Shown: positions 59,401 through 63,681 of the stretch, piece after piece
Numbering within the stretch: the first letter of the stretch is position 1
How the letters are laid out: each line of letters opens with the position of its first letter
Assembly (NCBI RefSeq): GCF_905171765.1
Contig: NC_053391.1
Span: forward strand, 692,009,175 to 692,073,174
Source of the DNA: Bufo bufo
Lineage: Eukaryota > Chordata > Amphibia > Anura > Bufonidae
Length of the DNA stretch: 64,000 nucleotides
Direction: 5' to 3'
Program-made: the position numbers and the translations under genes
Notes under the pieces: generated by a model
What the model was told of the DNA's origin: nothing
The model's input: the letters and a program-made list of their open reading frames with translations, nothing else
Database searches by the model: none

Positions 59401-60508
59401 AAAAAAAGCTAAGCCAGCATCACATCTGCAAACAAGCTCTTTCTTTCAGAACAAGACCTCTTTATCAGATAAGCAGTTTTTCTAGGTAAAAGGCAATGGG
59501 GAGAAGTGCTGGGTGGGTACTATTTCTATTATGGAAACTGGATGATATACGTGATGACTATTGTATGCTAGACAATGCTCCACTTGATTCCTGCGGAAAA
59601 TATATGCAAATTATCAGGTCTAACATCTACTGGCATCAGACAGGTTTAGGAAAGCTAATTTGAATATGTTTCCCAGAAACCCCGAGGGGCATCACCTGGC
59701 CGACAATATTGAGTACATGTACTTGGCATACTAGGGGCTCGCCATAATGAGAAAGAGTACCCCTAATATATTTTTGAGAAACACACATTTGTGTACTGGG
59801 TTCTTTCTCTTGCTCTCTTTTCCTCGGTTTGTGTCCCAGTCACTAGTGTCCAGTTGTTTGCTTTCCAAACACATACTCACCTCATACATTTGAGCGCGAA
59901 GAGGCCATCACAGCCATCTTGACTGTAGAAACCGTGCAAAATCTTGCGCAGGGTGACGTGTGCGTTTGAGAATTCACGCAGTGTCTTCAATCAAAATGGC
60001 TGTGACAGCATCTCCGCGATCAAATGGATCGGGTGAGTATGTATTTACTAATTAACTTTGTTAAATGGATTAGCTCCTGAAAGGCCATAATTTTAATGTC
60101 AGATACCGCGATCAGTGATGAATGCGGCATTTGAAGGGTTCAATGACGGAGTACAGCGCAATCGCCATTCCCTGTCATTGCGTCCACCACATACAAAAGG
60201 AATGTCCTTCGTGAGAAAGTAATTCGTCACAAATCAAATTTCTTTGTGAAATTTGGCGATGCAGCAAATTAAATTTTTCAGATCTTCGCTGATCTCTAAT
60301 TGTAACTAAAATCAGAGTAAATATTCTAGAGATTATTAATGTTTATTCTTTACTTTGCGGGTGATTTATGTATTTCCCATTTTCCAGCCTGGCTGCCGGG
60401 TCCTTTCATGTACGGCAGTATGATTGATAGCACCTGCATACTATGGGGAAAGAAGTGTGGAGCCAAAGCAGCCTGCCAATATTATAATACCGATCTGCTG
60501 AGGCAAAG
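8622..60508 (+). CDS. SLCO2B1: SLCO2B1-like organic anion transporter, 12 exons, partial at both ends
   Basis: Joined exons: 8622-8759, 11503-11665, 12653-12874, 16964-17062, 18899-19029, 24508-24610, 30627-30791, 33096-33294, 33783-33942, 55841-56010, 57702-57766, 60388-60508. All introns are GT-AG, phases agree at every junction, and the 1736 nt carry no stop. The protein is an OATP-family solute carrier: a 12-helix plasma-membrane carrier that takes up organic anions such as steroid conjugates (family knowledge). SLCO2B1 is preferred over SLCO2A1 because of [37 protein letters not shown] and TPSFMLILR. Visible features are helices 1-11, the signature [12 protein letters not shown], a cysteine-rich loop between helices 9 and 10, and NXT glycosylation sites in extracellular loops. 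Human OATP2B1 has about 709 residues; roughly 50 N-terminal and 60 C-terminal residues are missing. Coding is only about 3% of the span. No promoter is in the window. Confidence 0.93.
9090..9496. repeat. Degenerate A/C-rich tandem repeat, interrupted
   Basis: Irregular copies of a unit of roughly 55-65 bp contain ccctaaataaatccaga, cccagacc and ctctaaactaaaac. The same repeat resumes at about 10545-10650 after the hAT-like insertion, so it was one array before that insertion. Confidence 0.75.
9497..10538. mobile_element. Non-autonomous hAT-like element with internal minisatellite
   Basis: The left end cagtggcgtgcgg and right end gtatgccacta are imperfect inverted repeats of the frog hAT type also seen at 50377 and 43740. 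It interrupts a tandem repeat. A possible 8-bp target duplicate, cccccaga against cggccaga, is degenerate. From about 9560 to 10130 it holds an internal tandem array with gtgccccctcacagtagtaat-like units of roughly 30-35 bp. There is no transposase. Confidence 0.7.
10961..11326. mobile_element. T2/Kolobok-like MITE
   Basis: It begins ttaaagggattatgcaag and ends cttgcacaacccctt as inverted termini. Internal segments cttacctgctttcc (11037) and ggaagcaggtaag (11238) are also inverted. The TTAAAGG start is the terminus described for the T2 family of frog MITEs. The right TTAA is lost. Confidence 0.75.
11503..11665 (+). CDS. SLCO2B1: SLCO2B1 exon: helices 2 and 3
   Basis: The exon is 163 nt, entering in phase 0 and leaving in phase 1 (acceptor ctggtttcag, donor gcta|gtaagt). 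It starts [20 protein letters not shown], the helix 2 segment and basic cytoplasmic turn conserved in all OATPs. It continues through helix 3 ([16 protein letters not shown]) into the extracellular loop ([11 protein letters not shown]). The following codon is split and completed as Ser by the next exon. Confidence 0.94.
11790..12300. repeat. Degenerate tandem repeat in the SLCO2B1 intron
   Basis: Irregular recurrences of gggttaatrcc, acttcc and gtctagggtagyaa spaced about 55-65 bases occupy most of this 1-kb intron. There is no open frame. It resembles an old minisatellite. Confidence 0.6.
12653..12874 (+). CDS. SLCO2B1: SLCO2B1 exon: extracellular loop and helix 4
   Basis: The exon is 222 nt with phase 1 at both ends (acceptor tctattctag, donor atag|gtgaga). 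The first half is a poorly conserved extracellular loop with an N-glycosylation sequon (SNTTD) and two cysteines. The second half is strongly conserved: helix 4 ([20 protein letters not shown]) then [19 protein letters not shown]. The pair [11 protein letters not shown] and NSPLY is a hallmark of the OATP2 subfamily. Confidence 0.95.
12875..14421. other. Intron, no gene
   Basis: First part of the 4.1-kb intron. A short fragment at 13465-13495 (actccagagctgcattcac) is a relic of the 92-bp minisatellite unit. The rest shows no coding or RNA-gene signal. Confidence 0.5.
14422..14497. repeat. (CTAT)n microsatellite
   Basis: About 18 uninterrupted tetranucleotide repeats (ctat), ending in ctctatctt. 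Length is probably polymorphic. Confidence 0.97.
14922..15220. mobile_element. Harbinger-like MITE, 299 bp
   Basis: Termini ggcctcatgcacacgaccgt and acggccgtgtgcatgaggcc are inverted with one mismatch. They are flanked on both sides by TAA (14919-14921 and 15221-15223). A 3-bp TWA target duplication is that of PIF/Harbinger. Internal segments share gcggaccgca-like blocks with the MITE at 46889. There is no coding capacity. Confidence 0.85.
15290..16680. repeat. Pyrimidine-rich minisatellite, 24-25 bp core
   Basis: The homogeneous core at about 15760-16245 repeats cctgtcctgccttgcatcca plus a C-run of 4-6, about 20 copies. It grades on both sides into diverged versions such as tccattcctgtcctgccttg. 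Long open frames on both strands (proline-rich or GRTGG-like) are by-products of the repeat and carry no gene evidence. Confidence 0.93.
16735..16800. repeat. Dispersed repeat fragment
   Basis: The segment tgtggcgctgtttctggaag followed by gccatgtttt recurs at 19280-19320 and, more diverged, at 30203-30240. It is probably the inner part of a MITE family. Confidence 0.65.
16964..17062 (+). CDS. SLCO2B1: SLCO2B1 exon: helix 5
   Basis: The exon is 99 nt with phase 1 at both ends (acceptor tcttcttcag, donor agcca|gtgagt). It encodes [20 protein letters not shown] and then [13 protein letters not shown]. The motif MGPG followed by a glycine-rich helix and Y(V)D matches human OATP2B1 helix 5. The exon sits alone between a 4.1-kb intron carrying a minisatellite and a 1.8-kb intron carrying a fold-back MITE. 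Confidence 0.94.
17680..18138. mobile_element. Fold-back MITE, about 460 bp, long arms
   Basis: The left half (17680-17860) and right half (17960-18138) are near reverse complements; both carry caattggtctttactaaaaa-type, agtgtatcacttctcagt-type and cataaacactcat-type blocks in opposite orientation. The right end is gcctttaaa, consistent with a T2-type TTAA terminus. The left terminus is degenerate. Confidence 0.8.
18540..18860. other. A/T-rich intron end
   Basis: More than 80% A+T, with runs of a and ataaa, directly upstream of the GC-rich exon at 18899. No features are seen in it other than the acceptor tract. Confidence 0.8.
18899..19029 (+). CDS. SLCO2B1: SLCO2B1 exon: OATP signature and helix 6
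   Basis: The exon is 131 nt, entering in phase 1 and leaving in phase 0 (acceptor ctcttcccag, donor aacag|gtaact). It carries the OATP superfamily signature as [13 protein letters not shown], at the extracellular edge of helix 6; the last position is Ile where the usual consensus has Leu. Helix 6 continues ([16 protein letters not shown]) and ends in the cytoplasmic KEIIKQ. The exon is GC-rich compared with the surrounding AT-rich intron. Confidence 0.96.
19124..19442. mobile_element. T2/Kolobok-like MITE
   Basis: It starts ttaaaggggttgtccag and ends tatccccttaa, with TTAA at both ends. Internally, gtggccttcttccagaaaca (19161) is reversed at 19288-19312. A second ttaaaggg at 19098 just upstream suggests a neighbouring relic. 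Confidence 0.75.
19443..21164. other. Intron, no gene
   Basis: Unique-looking intron sequence with scattered short repeats (for example agctctgctacatctgta at 19914 and 20460). Open frames of 60-129 codons overlap on both strands here but show no recognisable protein and no splice-site support. Confidence 0.5.
21171..22270 (+). pseudogene. Tc1-like transposase relic (second family)
   Basis: Read on the + strand, fragments appear in the right order: [20 protein letters not shown] near 21428-21487 (helix-turn-helix region), QDNSRTQQ near 22048 (second catalytic Asp block), and [19 protein letters not shown] near 22127-22185 (third catalytic acidic residue, the Tc1 SPIEH block). The frame is broken several times. 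A terminus-like start, cactgaccaaaaacacacc, lies at about 21170. The C-terminal end runs straight into the 30-bp minisatellite at 22268, and no right terminus is visible. Confidence 0.8.
22268..24324. repeat. 30-bp minisatellite, about 68 copies
   Basis: The unit is gtatctcatcttgtatccag followed by gctagaggcc, nearly constant at 30 bp. Variant units (gcatctagcctagaggtc) recur at about 22400, 22700, 23210 and 23540, multiples of 30 bp apart, so larger blocks were copied. A few units near the end have lost one base. Ten-residue periodic frames on both strands are repeat artefacts. The array starts in frame with the end of the Tc1 transposase. Confidence 0.96.
24508..24610 (+). CDS. SLCO2B1: SLCO2B1 exon: central cytoplasmic loop
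   Basis: The exon is 103 nt, phase 0 in and phase 1 out (donor cagag|gtactc). It encodes a hydrophilic loop beginning [17 protein letters not shown] and ending SLAQFIR, the counterpart of human IQFIK before helix 7. The loop is clearly shorter than in human OATP2B1. The acceptor is a tandem NAGNAG (cccagcag|gtc); using the first AG at 24503-24504 would start the exon at 24505 and add one Gln. Assignment rests on the matching phases and the conserved QFI(R/K) end. Confidence 0.85.
24790..25930. repeat. Long C/T-rich tract
   Basis: About 1.1 kb of almost pure pyrimidine on the + strand, with recurring ttccttyccctttccayt. It looks like a very degenerate simple repeat. Phe/Leu/Pro/Ser-rich frames of up to 211 codons are produced by composition alone. 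Confidence 0.9.
25931..26549. other. Intron, no gene
   Basis: Unremarkable intron sequence. No repeats with clear ends and no coding signal are seen. Confidence 0.5.
26550..27290. repeat. T/A-rich degenerate simple repeat
   Basis: Recurring ttatttattttgta-like words on the + strand, strongly T-rich. It probably derives from an old ATTT-type microsatellite. No coding content. Confidence 0.85.
27948..28329. mobile_element. T2/Kolobok-like MITE
   Basis: Left end ttaaaggggttgtgcagg, right end ggccctttaa, with TTAA at both ends. The inner halves are inverted (agttatcctc near 27971 versus gataactag near 28298; gatcccagaaacgg near 28038 versus a diverged partner). Confidence 0.75.
28423..28675. 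mobile_element. T2-like fold-back MITE, degenerate ends
   Basis: The segment gtctgactgctgggacccc (28492) is reversed at about 28592-28612 (ggtgttccagcagtcagac), and the tgatcaaggg/cctgatca blocks are paired. Left end ttaaggatag, right end caaccccttata. The TTAA on the right is mutated. Confidence 0.7.
28754..29117. mobile_element. Near-perfect fold-back T2-type MITE, 364 bp
   Basis: The two halves are almost exact reverse complements, with TTAA at each outer end. Paired blocks include acttcagtaaatggcattta (28780) with its complement ending at about 29098, and gcagcggtggccgtgcttac (28901) with its complement near 28977-28996. The hairpin centre is about 28940. This is one of the clearest hairpins in the window. 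Confidence 0.9.
29270..29527. mobile_element. Harbinger-like MITE relic
   Basis: It shares with the MITEs at 14922 and 46889 the internal blocks ggataccggg, aataggacatgttcta and gcggccccgtt, and ends gtgcaggagccctaa. The left terminus is not recognisable. Confidence 0.65.
29528..30626. other. Intron, no gene
   Basis: No gene or clear element. A dispersed-repeat fragment lies at 30160-30240 (aatacc, acaacctgtggacag, ggtggcgctg). It ends in the T-rich acceptor tract of the exon at 30627. Confidence 0.5.
30627..30791 (+). CDS. SLCO2B1: SLCO2B1 exon: helix 7 and start of helix 8
   Basis: The exon is 165 nt with phase 1 at both ends. Its acceptor follows an unusually pure polypyrimidine run of 16 T at 30609-30624, and its donor is atcg|gtaggt. 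It encodes [20 protein letters not shown] (helix 7), a glycine- and alanine-rich turn, then [28 protein letters not shown] is nearly identical to human OATP2B1. Confidence 0.95.
31519..32437 (+). mobile_element. Tc1-type element, 919 bp, long terminal inverted repeats, internally deleted
   Basis: It begins cagtacagaccaaaagtttg and ends with its reverse complement, with TA on each side (31517-31518 and 32438-32439). The inverted ends run about 200 bp and include gtttgttatgtatataa-type blocks. Inside, a start-like ATGGCAAGAAAAAAGCAG at 31911 ([12 protein letters not shown]) joins abruptly near 32030 to the C-terminal part ([20 protein letters not shown]). The middle of the transposase is deleted. 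Such a copy could be moved only by a transposase supplied elsewhere. Confidence 0.92.
32440..33095. other. Intron, no gene
   Basis: Contains a short T2-like fragment at about 32480-32560 (aggataggccatcaatgttt). Otherwise nothing recognisable up to the acceptor at 33095. Confidence 0.5.
33096..33294 (+). CDS. SLCO2B1: SLCO2B1 exon: helices 8 and 9
   Basis: The exon is 199 nt, phase 1 in and phase 2 out (acceptor ttggtctcag, donor ttaag|gtaaag). It encodes [20 protein letters not shown] (helix 8), [12 protein letters not shown], helix 9 ([17 protein letters not shown]) and LGCSTQQF, the start of the large extracellular loop. An earlier possible donor (caag|gttt at 33287) would break the frame with the next exon, so the site at 33294 is preferred; it completes a Ser codon (AG|T). 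Confidence 0.93.
33295..33782. other. Short intron, no gene
   Basis: A 488-base intron. A stretch at 33515-33560 (cacatccagagctgcaataa) resembles a decayed 92-bp minisatellite unit. Nothing else is seen. Confidence 0.55.
33783..33942 (+). CDS. SLCO2B1: SLCO2B1 exon: Kazal-like extracellular loop, part 1
   Basis: The exon is 160 nt, phase 2 in and phase 0 out (acceptor tttttcag, donor gctg|gtaagt). It has six cysteines in the pattern [12 protein letters not shown] and SPC-YAGC around the core [15 protein letters not shown]. This is the Kazal-type module of OATP extracellular loop 5, whose cysteines are disulphide-bonded and needed for surface expression of human OATP2B1 (family knowledge). 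A sequon HNVTE lies at its start. Confidence 0.95.
34178..41870. repeat. 7.7-kb minisatellite, about 59-bp unit, roughly 130 copies
   Basis: The unit is catagcatacaatctatac, then acctgaagagatccagcagc, then tgcatctccctcct and a C-run of 4-12 bases that sets the length (about 55-63 bp). Two subtypes, catagcatacaatc and catagcacataatc, are intermixed. Larger blocks are repeated: the rare variant gagatccagaagctg occurs at about 37830 and 39889, and gcatacaaactatacatctg at about 37924, 39981 and 41238, pointing to copying of segments of about 2.06 and 1.26 kb. Long - strand frames ([16 protein letters not shown]) are repeat artefacts. Confidence 0.97.
41871..42680. repeat. Diverged border of the 59-bp array
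   Basis: Units become increasingly different (agcatgtggtctatacatct, tgcagctgcatctccctcct, ctctcatagc) with periods of about 60-65 bp, as expected for the old edge of a minisatellite. It ends where the CR1 3' end begins. Confidence 0.85.
42697..43116. mobile_element. T2/Kolobok-like fold-back MITE in the CR1 3' region
   Basis: TTAA at 42697-42700 and 43113-43116 bracket a long hairpin: gatgacctatcctcaggata (42727) pairs with tatcctgaggataggtc (43069), and tttgaagaggaggagcgcgc (42804) pairs with gcgcgctcctcctcttcaaa (42991). It interrupts the CR1 tail between catagttaa and tacggttgaaaa, giving a 4-bp TTAA target duplication as in Kolobok elements. Confidence 0.9.
43968..44590. repeat. 24-bp minisatellite inside the hAT element, about 25 copies
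   Basis: The unit is gtcatccacagatcccccat plus aagt. Variants with tctcccat are clustered between 44120 and 44320. A 24-bp period leaves long - strand frames (DDTYGGSV / MTLMGDLW) that are artefacts. Confidence 0.95.
44613..44791. repeat. Long perfect-looking inverted repeat, arms about 75 bp
   Basis: Left arm cctagctaatttattcactt through gcgcactggcagaggcat is mirrored on the right, ending aataaattagctagg. The spacer is short (about 25-30 bases). The arms appear almost identical, so the hairpin is young or maintained by gene conversion. Confidence 0.92.
45369..46027. repeat. 44-bp minisatellite made from CR1 reverse-transcriptase sequence, 15 copies
   Basis: The unit is cactacatccacagccgccc then ctctgtccaggctactactc and acct. 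On the - strand one unit encodes [15 protein letters not shown], part of the CR1 reverse transcriptase just before motif A (FLDFAEAFD). The normal gene sequence continues on both sides of the array. Fourteen extra copies add 616 bp, which shifts the frame by one, matching the different frames seen on each side. Confidence 0.93.
46889..47201. mobile_element. Harbinger-like MITE, 313 bp, in CR1
   Basis: Termini gggtgcatccacacgaccgt and acggtcgtgtgaatgctccc are inverted. TTA flanks both sides (46886-46888 and 47202-47204). Interior blocks gcggatccgcaaaacacgga and acaagaataggacatg are shared with the MITE at 14922. It interrupts CR1 ORF2 between the endonuclease and reverse transcriptase. Confidence 0.87.
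48228..48247. repeat. Poly-C run of 20
   Basis: Twenty consecutive C just 3' (on the LINE strand) of the ORF1 stop, between ORF1 and ORF2. Its length may be unreliable in the assembly. Confidence 0.95.
48254..49228 (-). pseudogene. CR1 ORF1: zinc-finger, coiled coil and SGNH esterase (frameshifted)
   Basis: It starts at ATG 49228-49226 with [15 protein letters not shown] and [13 protein letters not shown], a cysteine-rich finger followed by a leucine-rich stretch. It changes frame near 48990 ([14 protein letters not shown]) and again near 48750. From there [11 protein letters not shown] (block I GDS, about 48740), MVHIGTND (block III, about 48590) and [11 protein letters not shown] (block V D-x-x-H, about 48310) form the esterase domain known from CR1/L2 ORF1 proteins. 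The end at 48254 has LEELLK then stop. All three catalytic blocks are visible despite two frameshifts. Confidence 0.85.
49491..50376. other. Intron, no gene
   Basis: No clear element apart from a dispersed-repeat fragment at 49905-49970 (ggatcagcaacctccagaac) similar to common frog MITE termini. No coding signal. Confidence 0.5.
50377..50651. mobile_element. Short hAT MITE, 275 bp
   Basis: Left end cagtggcgtacatag and right end gtagttacacccctg are inverted. They are flanked by 8-bp near-identical cctcatcc (50369-50376) and cctcctcc (50652-50659). The termini resemble those of the elements at 9497 and 43740. Confidence 0.82.
50830..51177. mobile_element. T2/Kolobok-like MITE
   Basis: Left end ctaaaggggttttccgaga, right end cggaatacccttttaa. 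Interior blocks tcctctggataggtcat (50867) and gatgacctatcctgaggata (51123) are inverted, as in the element at 42697, so both belong to one family. The left TTAA has one change. Confidence 0.8.
51498..54021. mobile_element. Large non-autonomous element, 2.5 kb, with internal duplications
   Basis: Left end taaccccttaaggacttagg and right end gagtccttaaggggtta are inverted. Inside, a block with tacatattaggtatygccgc recurs at about 51874, 52226 and 52526, and a block with aatggggtcacttttttgga recurs at about 52722 and 53117 with a partial third near 53513. A/T-rich with many a-runs. No transposase is seen; the family is not identified beyond being a common frog repeat. Confidence 0.75.
54288..55198. 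mobile_element. Harbinger-like fold-back element, 911 bp
   Basis: Left end ggctgcgttcacacgggcga, right end cgctcgtgtaaacccagcc. TAA precedes the left end and aaa follows the right, so the 3-bp target copy is imperfect. Long inner arms pair: actcaccttctcctcttgat (54691) with caagaggagaaggtgagtta (54894), and gatcacatgctccaatca (54769) with tgattggagcatgtgatc (54804). ttcccttataac/gttataagggaa blocks occur on both sides. Confidence 0.82.
55199..55840. other. Intron end with T2-like fragment
   Basis: About 55380-55635 looks like part of a T2-type MITE, including gttaaggttgtctccat and ggacaaccccttcg near its end and paired agtggccattct/agaatggccact blocks (55465 and 55519). The remainder has no recognisable content before the acceptor at 55840. 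Confidence 0.6.
55841..56010 (+). CDS. SLCO2B1: SLCO2B1 exon: end of Kazal-like loop and helix 10
   Basis: The exon is 170 nt, phase 0 in and phase 2 out (acceptor ttggttacag, donor cttag|gtaaaa). It begins [10 protein letters not shown] (glycosylation sequon plus two cysteines), adds two more cysteines (GSCGTSC), then helix 10 ([17 protein letters not shown]) and TPSFMLILR, identical to human OATP2B1. It is separated from the previous exon by 21.9 kb of mostly repetitive intron, the largest in the gene. Confidence 0.95.
56085..57480. repeat. 92-bp minisatellite, about 15 copies
   Basis: The unit contains tatcctgtactgatcctgag, ttacatcctgtattatactc, cagagctgcactcactattc and tgctggtgsagtcactgtg. 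Some units carry an extra ttaca (97 bp). The array fills most of the intron between the exons at 55841 and 57702. Repeated + strand frames ([19 protein letters not shown]) are artefacts. Confidence 0.96.
57702..57766 (+). CDS. SLCO2B1: SLCO2B1 exon: helix 11, first half (copy 1)
   Basis: The exon is 65 nt, phase 2 in and phase 1 out (acceptor atatttcag, donor ccttg|gtaaga). It reads [20 protein letters not shown] plus Leu; human has KTLAVGIQFMFLRIL. A 65-nt exon at this position is usual in SLCO genes. A second copy with LLRIL in place of LVRIL lies at 63897-63961. Confidence 0.94.
58089..60298. mobile_element. Fold-back element, 2.2 kb, hAT-like ends
   Basis: Start taaggatgagcgaac and end cttcgctgatctcta are inverted and resemble the termini of the complete hAT element at 1504. 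The inner arms (about 58258-58980 and 59085-59757) are diverged reverse complements: gagcccctagtatgc (58283) with gcatactaggggctc (59726), and attcaactgaaagtgagaaa (58921) with its counterpart at about 59103-59123. No matching 8-bp flanks were found and there is no transposase. Confidence 0.75.
60388..60508 (+). CDS. SLCO2B1: SLCO2B1 exon: helix 11 end and last extracellular loop
   Basis: The exon is 121 nt, phase 1 in and phase 2 out (acceptor attttccag, donor caaag|gtaagt). It encodes [37 protein letters not shown] and QR, aligned with human AWMPSPVIHGSAIDTTC and YYNNDLLRNR. It is the last recognisable exon of this copy. The final exon with helix 12 and the stop codon is not visible between here and the gap at 62987. 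Confidence 0.95.
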
Positions 60509-60890
60509 GTAAGTGACCATCCAAATCATGAGCATGAGGAGATCTACACAGATAAAGAGCTTCCATTATACCACAGGATAGAGAAGAGATGTCAGTCTCC
60601 CCATTGTGATCCTTCATGTGAGAAAATAATTTTAAACCTGTTGCTAAAAAAGTATGGCTAAAAGCAACTGACAACTGCTATGATAAATATCTGCCTCAAG
60701 TAAATGTTTGACAAAATACATTAACTTATAGCCATGTATATATCACTGTACATGTAAAACAATACAACCTACAGACAATATTTACCATATAACAACAATA
60801 ATGTTGCCCCATGTACAAAAAATATATTAAAATTATAACAAAATATATACCATATATATATACAATAAATAACATTGCTCCAACATACAA
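60509..60890. other. Sequence after the last SLCO2B1 exon, no gene
   Basis: The start of an intron, judging by the donor at 60509. A/T-rich, grading into decayed 35-bp repeat units from about 60760. No terminal exon is seen. Confidence 0.6.
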
Positions 60891-62986
60891 AGATACACTT
60901 ACCATAATACTGCTCCTTTGTACAAGAATATATCTGCTATAATACTCCCTCCTATGTACAAGAATATAACTACTATAATACTGCTCCTATGTACAAGAAT
61001 ATAACTACTATAATACTGCCTCTTATGTACAAGAATATATCTACTATAATACTGCTCCTATGTACAATAATATAACTACTATAATACTGCTCCTATGTAC
61101 AAGAATATAACTACTATAATACTGCTCCTATGTACAAGAATATAACTGCTATAATACTTCTCATATGTACAAGAATATAACTACTATAATACTTCTCCTA
61201 TGTACAAGAATATAACTACTATAATACTGCCTCCTATGTACAAGAATATAACTACTATAATACTGCCTCCTATGTACAAGAATATAACTACTATAATACT
61301 GCTCCTATGTACAAGAATATAACTACTATAATACTGCTCCTATGTACAAGAATATAACTACTATAATACTGCTCCTATGTACAAGAATATAACTACTATA
61401 ATACTGCTCCTATGTACAAGAATATAACTACTATAATACTGCCTCCTATGTACAAGAATATAACTACTATAATACTGCTCCTATGTACAAGAATATAACT
61501 ACTATAATACTGCTCCTGTGCACAAGAATATAACTGCTATAATACTGCTCCTATGTACAAGAATATAACTACTATAATACTGCTCCTATGTACAAGAATA
61601 TAACTGCTATAATACTGCTCCCATGTACAAGAATATAACTACTATAATACTGCCCCTATGTACAAGAATATAACTACTATAATACTGCCTCCTATGTACA
61701 AGAATATAACTACTATAATGCTGCTCCTGTGCAAAATAATATAACTCCTATAATACTGCTCCTATGTACAAGAATATAACTACTATAATACTGCCCCTAT
61801 GTACAAGAATATAACTACTATAATACTTCTCCTATGTACAAGAATATAACTACTATAATACTGCCTCCTATGTACAAGAATATAACTACTATAATACTGC
61901 TCCTATATACAAGAATATAACTACTATAATACTGCTCCTATGTACAAGAATATAACTACTATAATACTGCCTCCTATGTACAAGAATATAACTACTATAA
62001 TACTGCTATGTACAAGAATATAACTACTATAATACTGCTCCTATGTACAAGAATATAACTGCTATAATACTGCTCCCATGTACAAGAATATAACTACTAT
62101 AATACTGCCCCTATGTACAAGAATATAACTACTATAATACTTCTCCTATGTACAAGAATATAACTACTATAATACTGCTCCTGTGCAAAATAATATAACT
62201 CCTATAATACTGCTCCTATGTACAAGAATATAACTACTATAATACTGCCCCTATGTACAAGAATATAACTACTATAATACTTCTCCTATGTACAAGAATA
62301 TAACTACTATAATACTGCCTCCTATGTACAAGAATATAACTACTATAATACTGCTCCTATATACAAGAATATAACTACTATAATACTGCTCCTATGTACA
62401 AGAATATAACTACTATAATACTGCCTCCTATGTACAAGAATATAACTACTATAATACTGCTATGTACAAGAATATAACTACTATAATACTGCTCCTATGT
62501 ACAAGAATATAACTACTATAATCCTCCCTCCTATGTAAAAGAATATAACTACTATAATACTGCTCCTATGTCCAAGAAAATAAAGTACTATAATACTGCC
62601 TCATATGTGCAAAAATATACCTACTATAATACTGCTCCTATGTACAAAAATATAACTACTATAATACTGCCTCCTATGTACCAGAATATAACTACTATAA
62701 TACTGCTTCCTATGTACAAGAATATTACTACTATAATACTGCCTCCTATGTACAAGAATATAACTACTATAATACTGCTCCTATGTCCAAGAAAATAAAG
62801 TACTATAATACTGCCTCATATGTGCAAAAATATAACTACTATAATACTGCCTCCTATGTACCAGAATATAACTACTATAATACTGCCTCCTATGTACTAG
62901 AATATAACTACTATAATACTGCCTCCTATGTACAAAAATATAACTACTATAATACTGCCTCCTATGTACAAGAATATTACTACTAT
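60890..62986. repeat. 35-bp tandem repeat, about 60 copies, up to the gap
   Basis: The unit is tactataatactgctcctat then gtacaagaatataac. Blocks are duplicated: the variant ctcctgtgcaaaataatata occurs at about 61723 and 62178, 455 bp (13 units) apart, with matching order of variants between. The array breaks off at the N-run, so its true length is unknown. Confidence 0.96.
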
Positions 62987-63186
62987 NNNNNNNNNNNNNN
63001 NNNNNNNNNNNNNNNNNNNNNNNNNNNNNNNNNNNNNNNNNNNNNNNNNNNNNNNNNNNNNNNNNNNNNNNNNNNNNNNNNNNNNNNNNNNNNNNNNNNN
63101 NNNNNNNNNNNNNNNNNNNNNNNNNNNNNNNNNNNNNNNNNNNNNNNNNNNNNNNNNNNNNNNNNNNNNNNNNNNNNNNNNNNNNN
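62987..63186. other. Assembly gap (200 N)
   Basis: Exactly 200 unknown bases, probably a fixed-size placeholder, between a 35-bp array and a 92-bp array. Order, distance and even adjacency of the two sides cannot be trusted from the sequence alone. Confidence 0.99.
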
Positions 63187-63680
63187 ACTTATCCTGTACG
63201 GATACTGAGTTACATCCTGCATTATACTCCAGAGCTGCACTCACTATTCTGCTGGTGGAGTCACTCTGTACATACATTACATTACTTATCCTGTACTGAT
63301 CCTGAGTTACATCCTGTATTATACTCCAGAGCTGCACTCACTATTCTGCTGGTGTAGTCACTGTGTACATACATTACTTATCCTGTACTGATCCTGAGTT
63401 ACATCCTGTATTATACTCCAGAGCTGCACTCACTATTCTGCTGGTGCAGTCACTGTATACATACATTACTTATCCTGTACTGATCCTGAGTTACCTCCTG
63501 TATTATACTCCAGAGCTGCACTCACTTTTCTGCTGGTGCAGTCACTGTGTACATACATTACATTACTTATCCTGCACTGATCCTGAGTTACATCCTGTAT
63601 TATACTCCAGAGCTGCACTCACTATTCTGCTGGTGCATTTACTGTGTACATACATTACATTACTTATCCTGTACTGATCC
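63187..63680. repeat. 92-bp minisatellite, about 5 copies, after the gap
   Basis: Same unit as at 56085-57480, followed by the same unique sequence (catttgtgataggtcagg) and the duplicate exon. It parallels the first array in position relative to that exon. Confidence 0.95.
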
Positions 63681-63681
63681 T

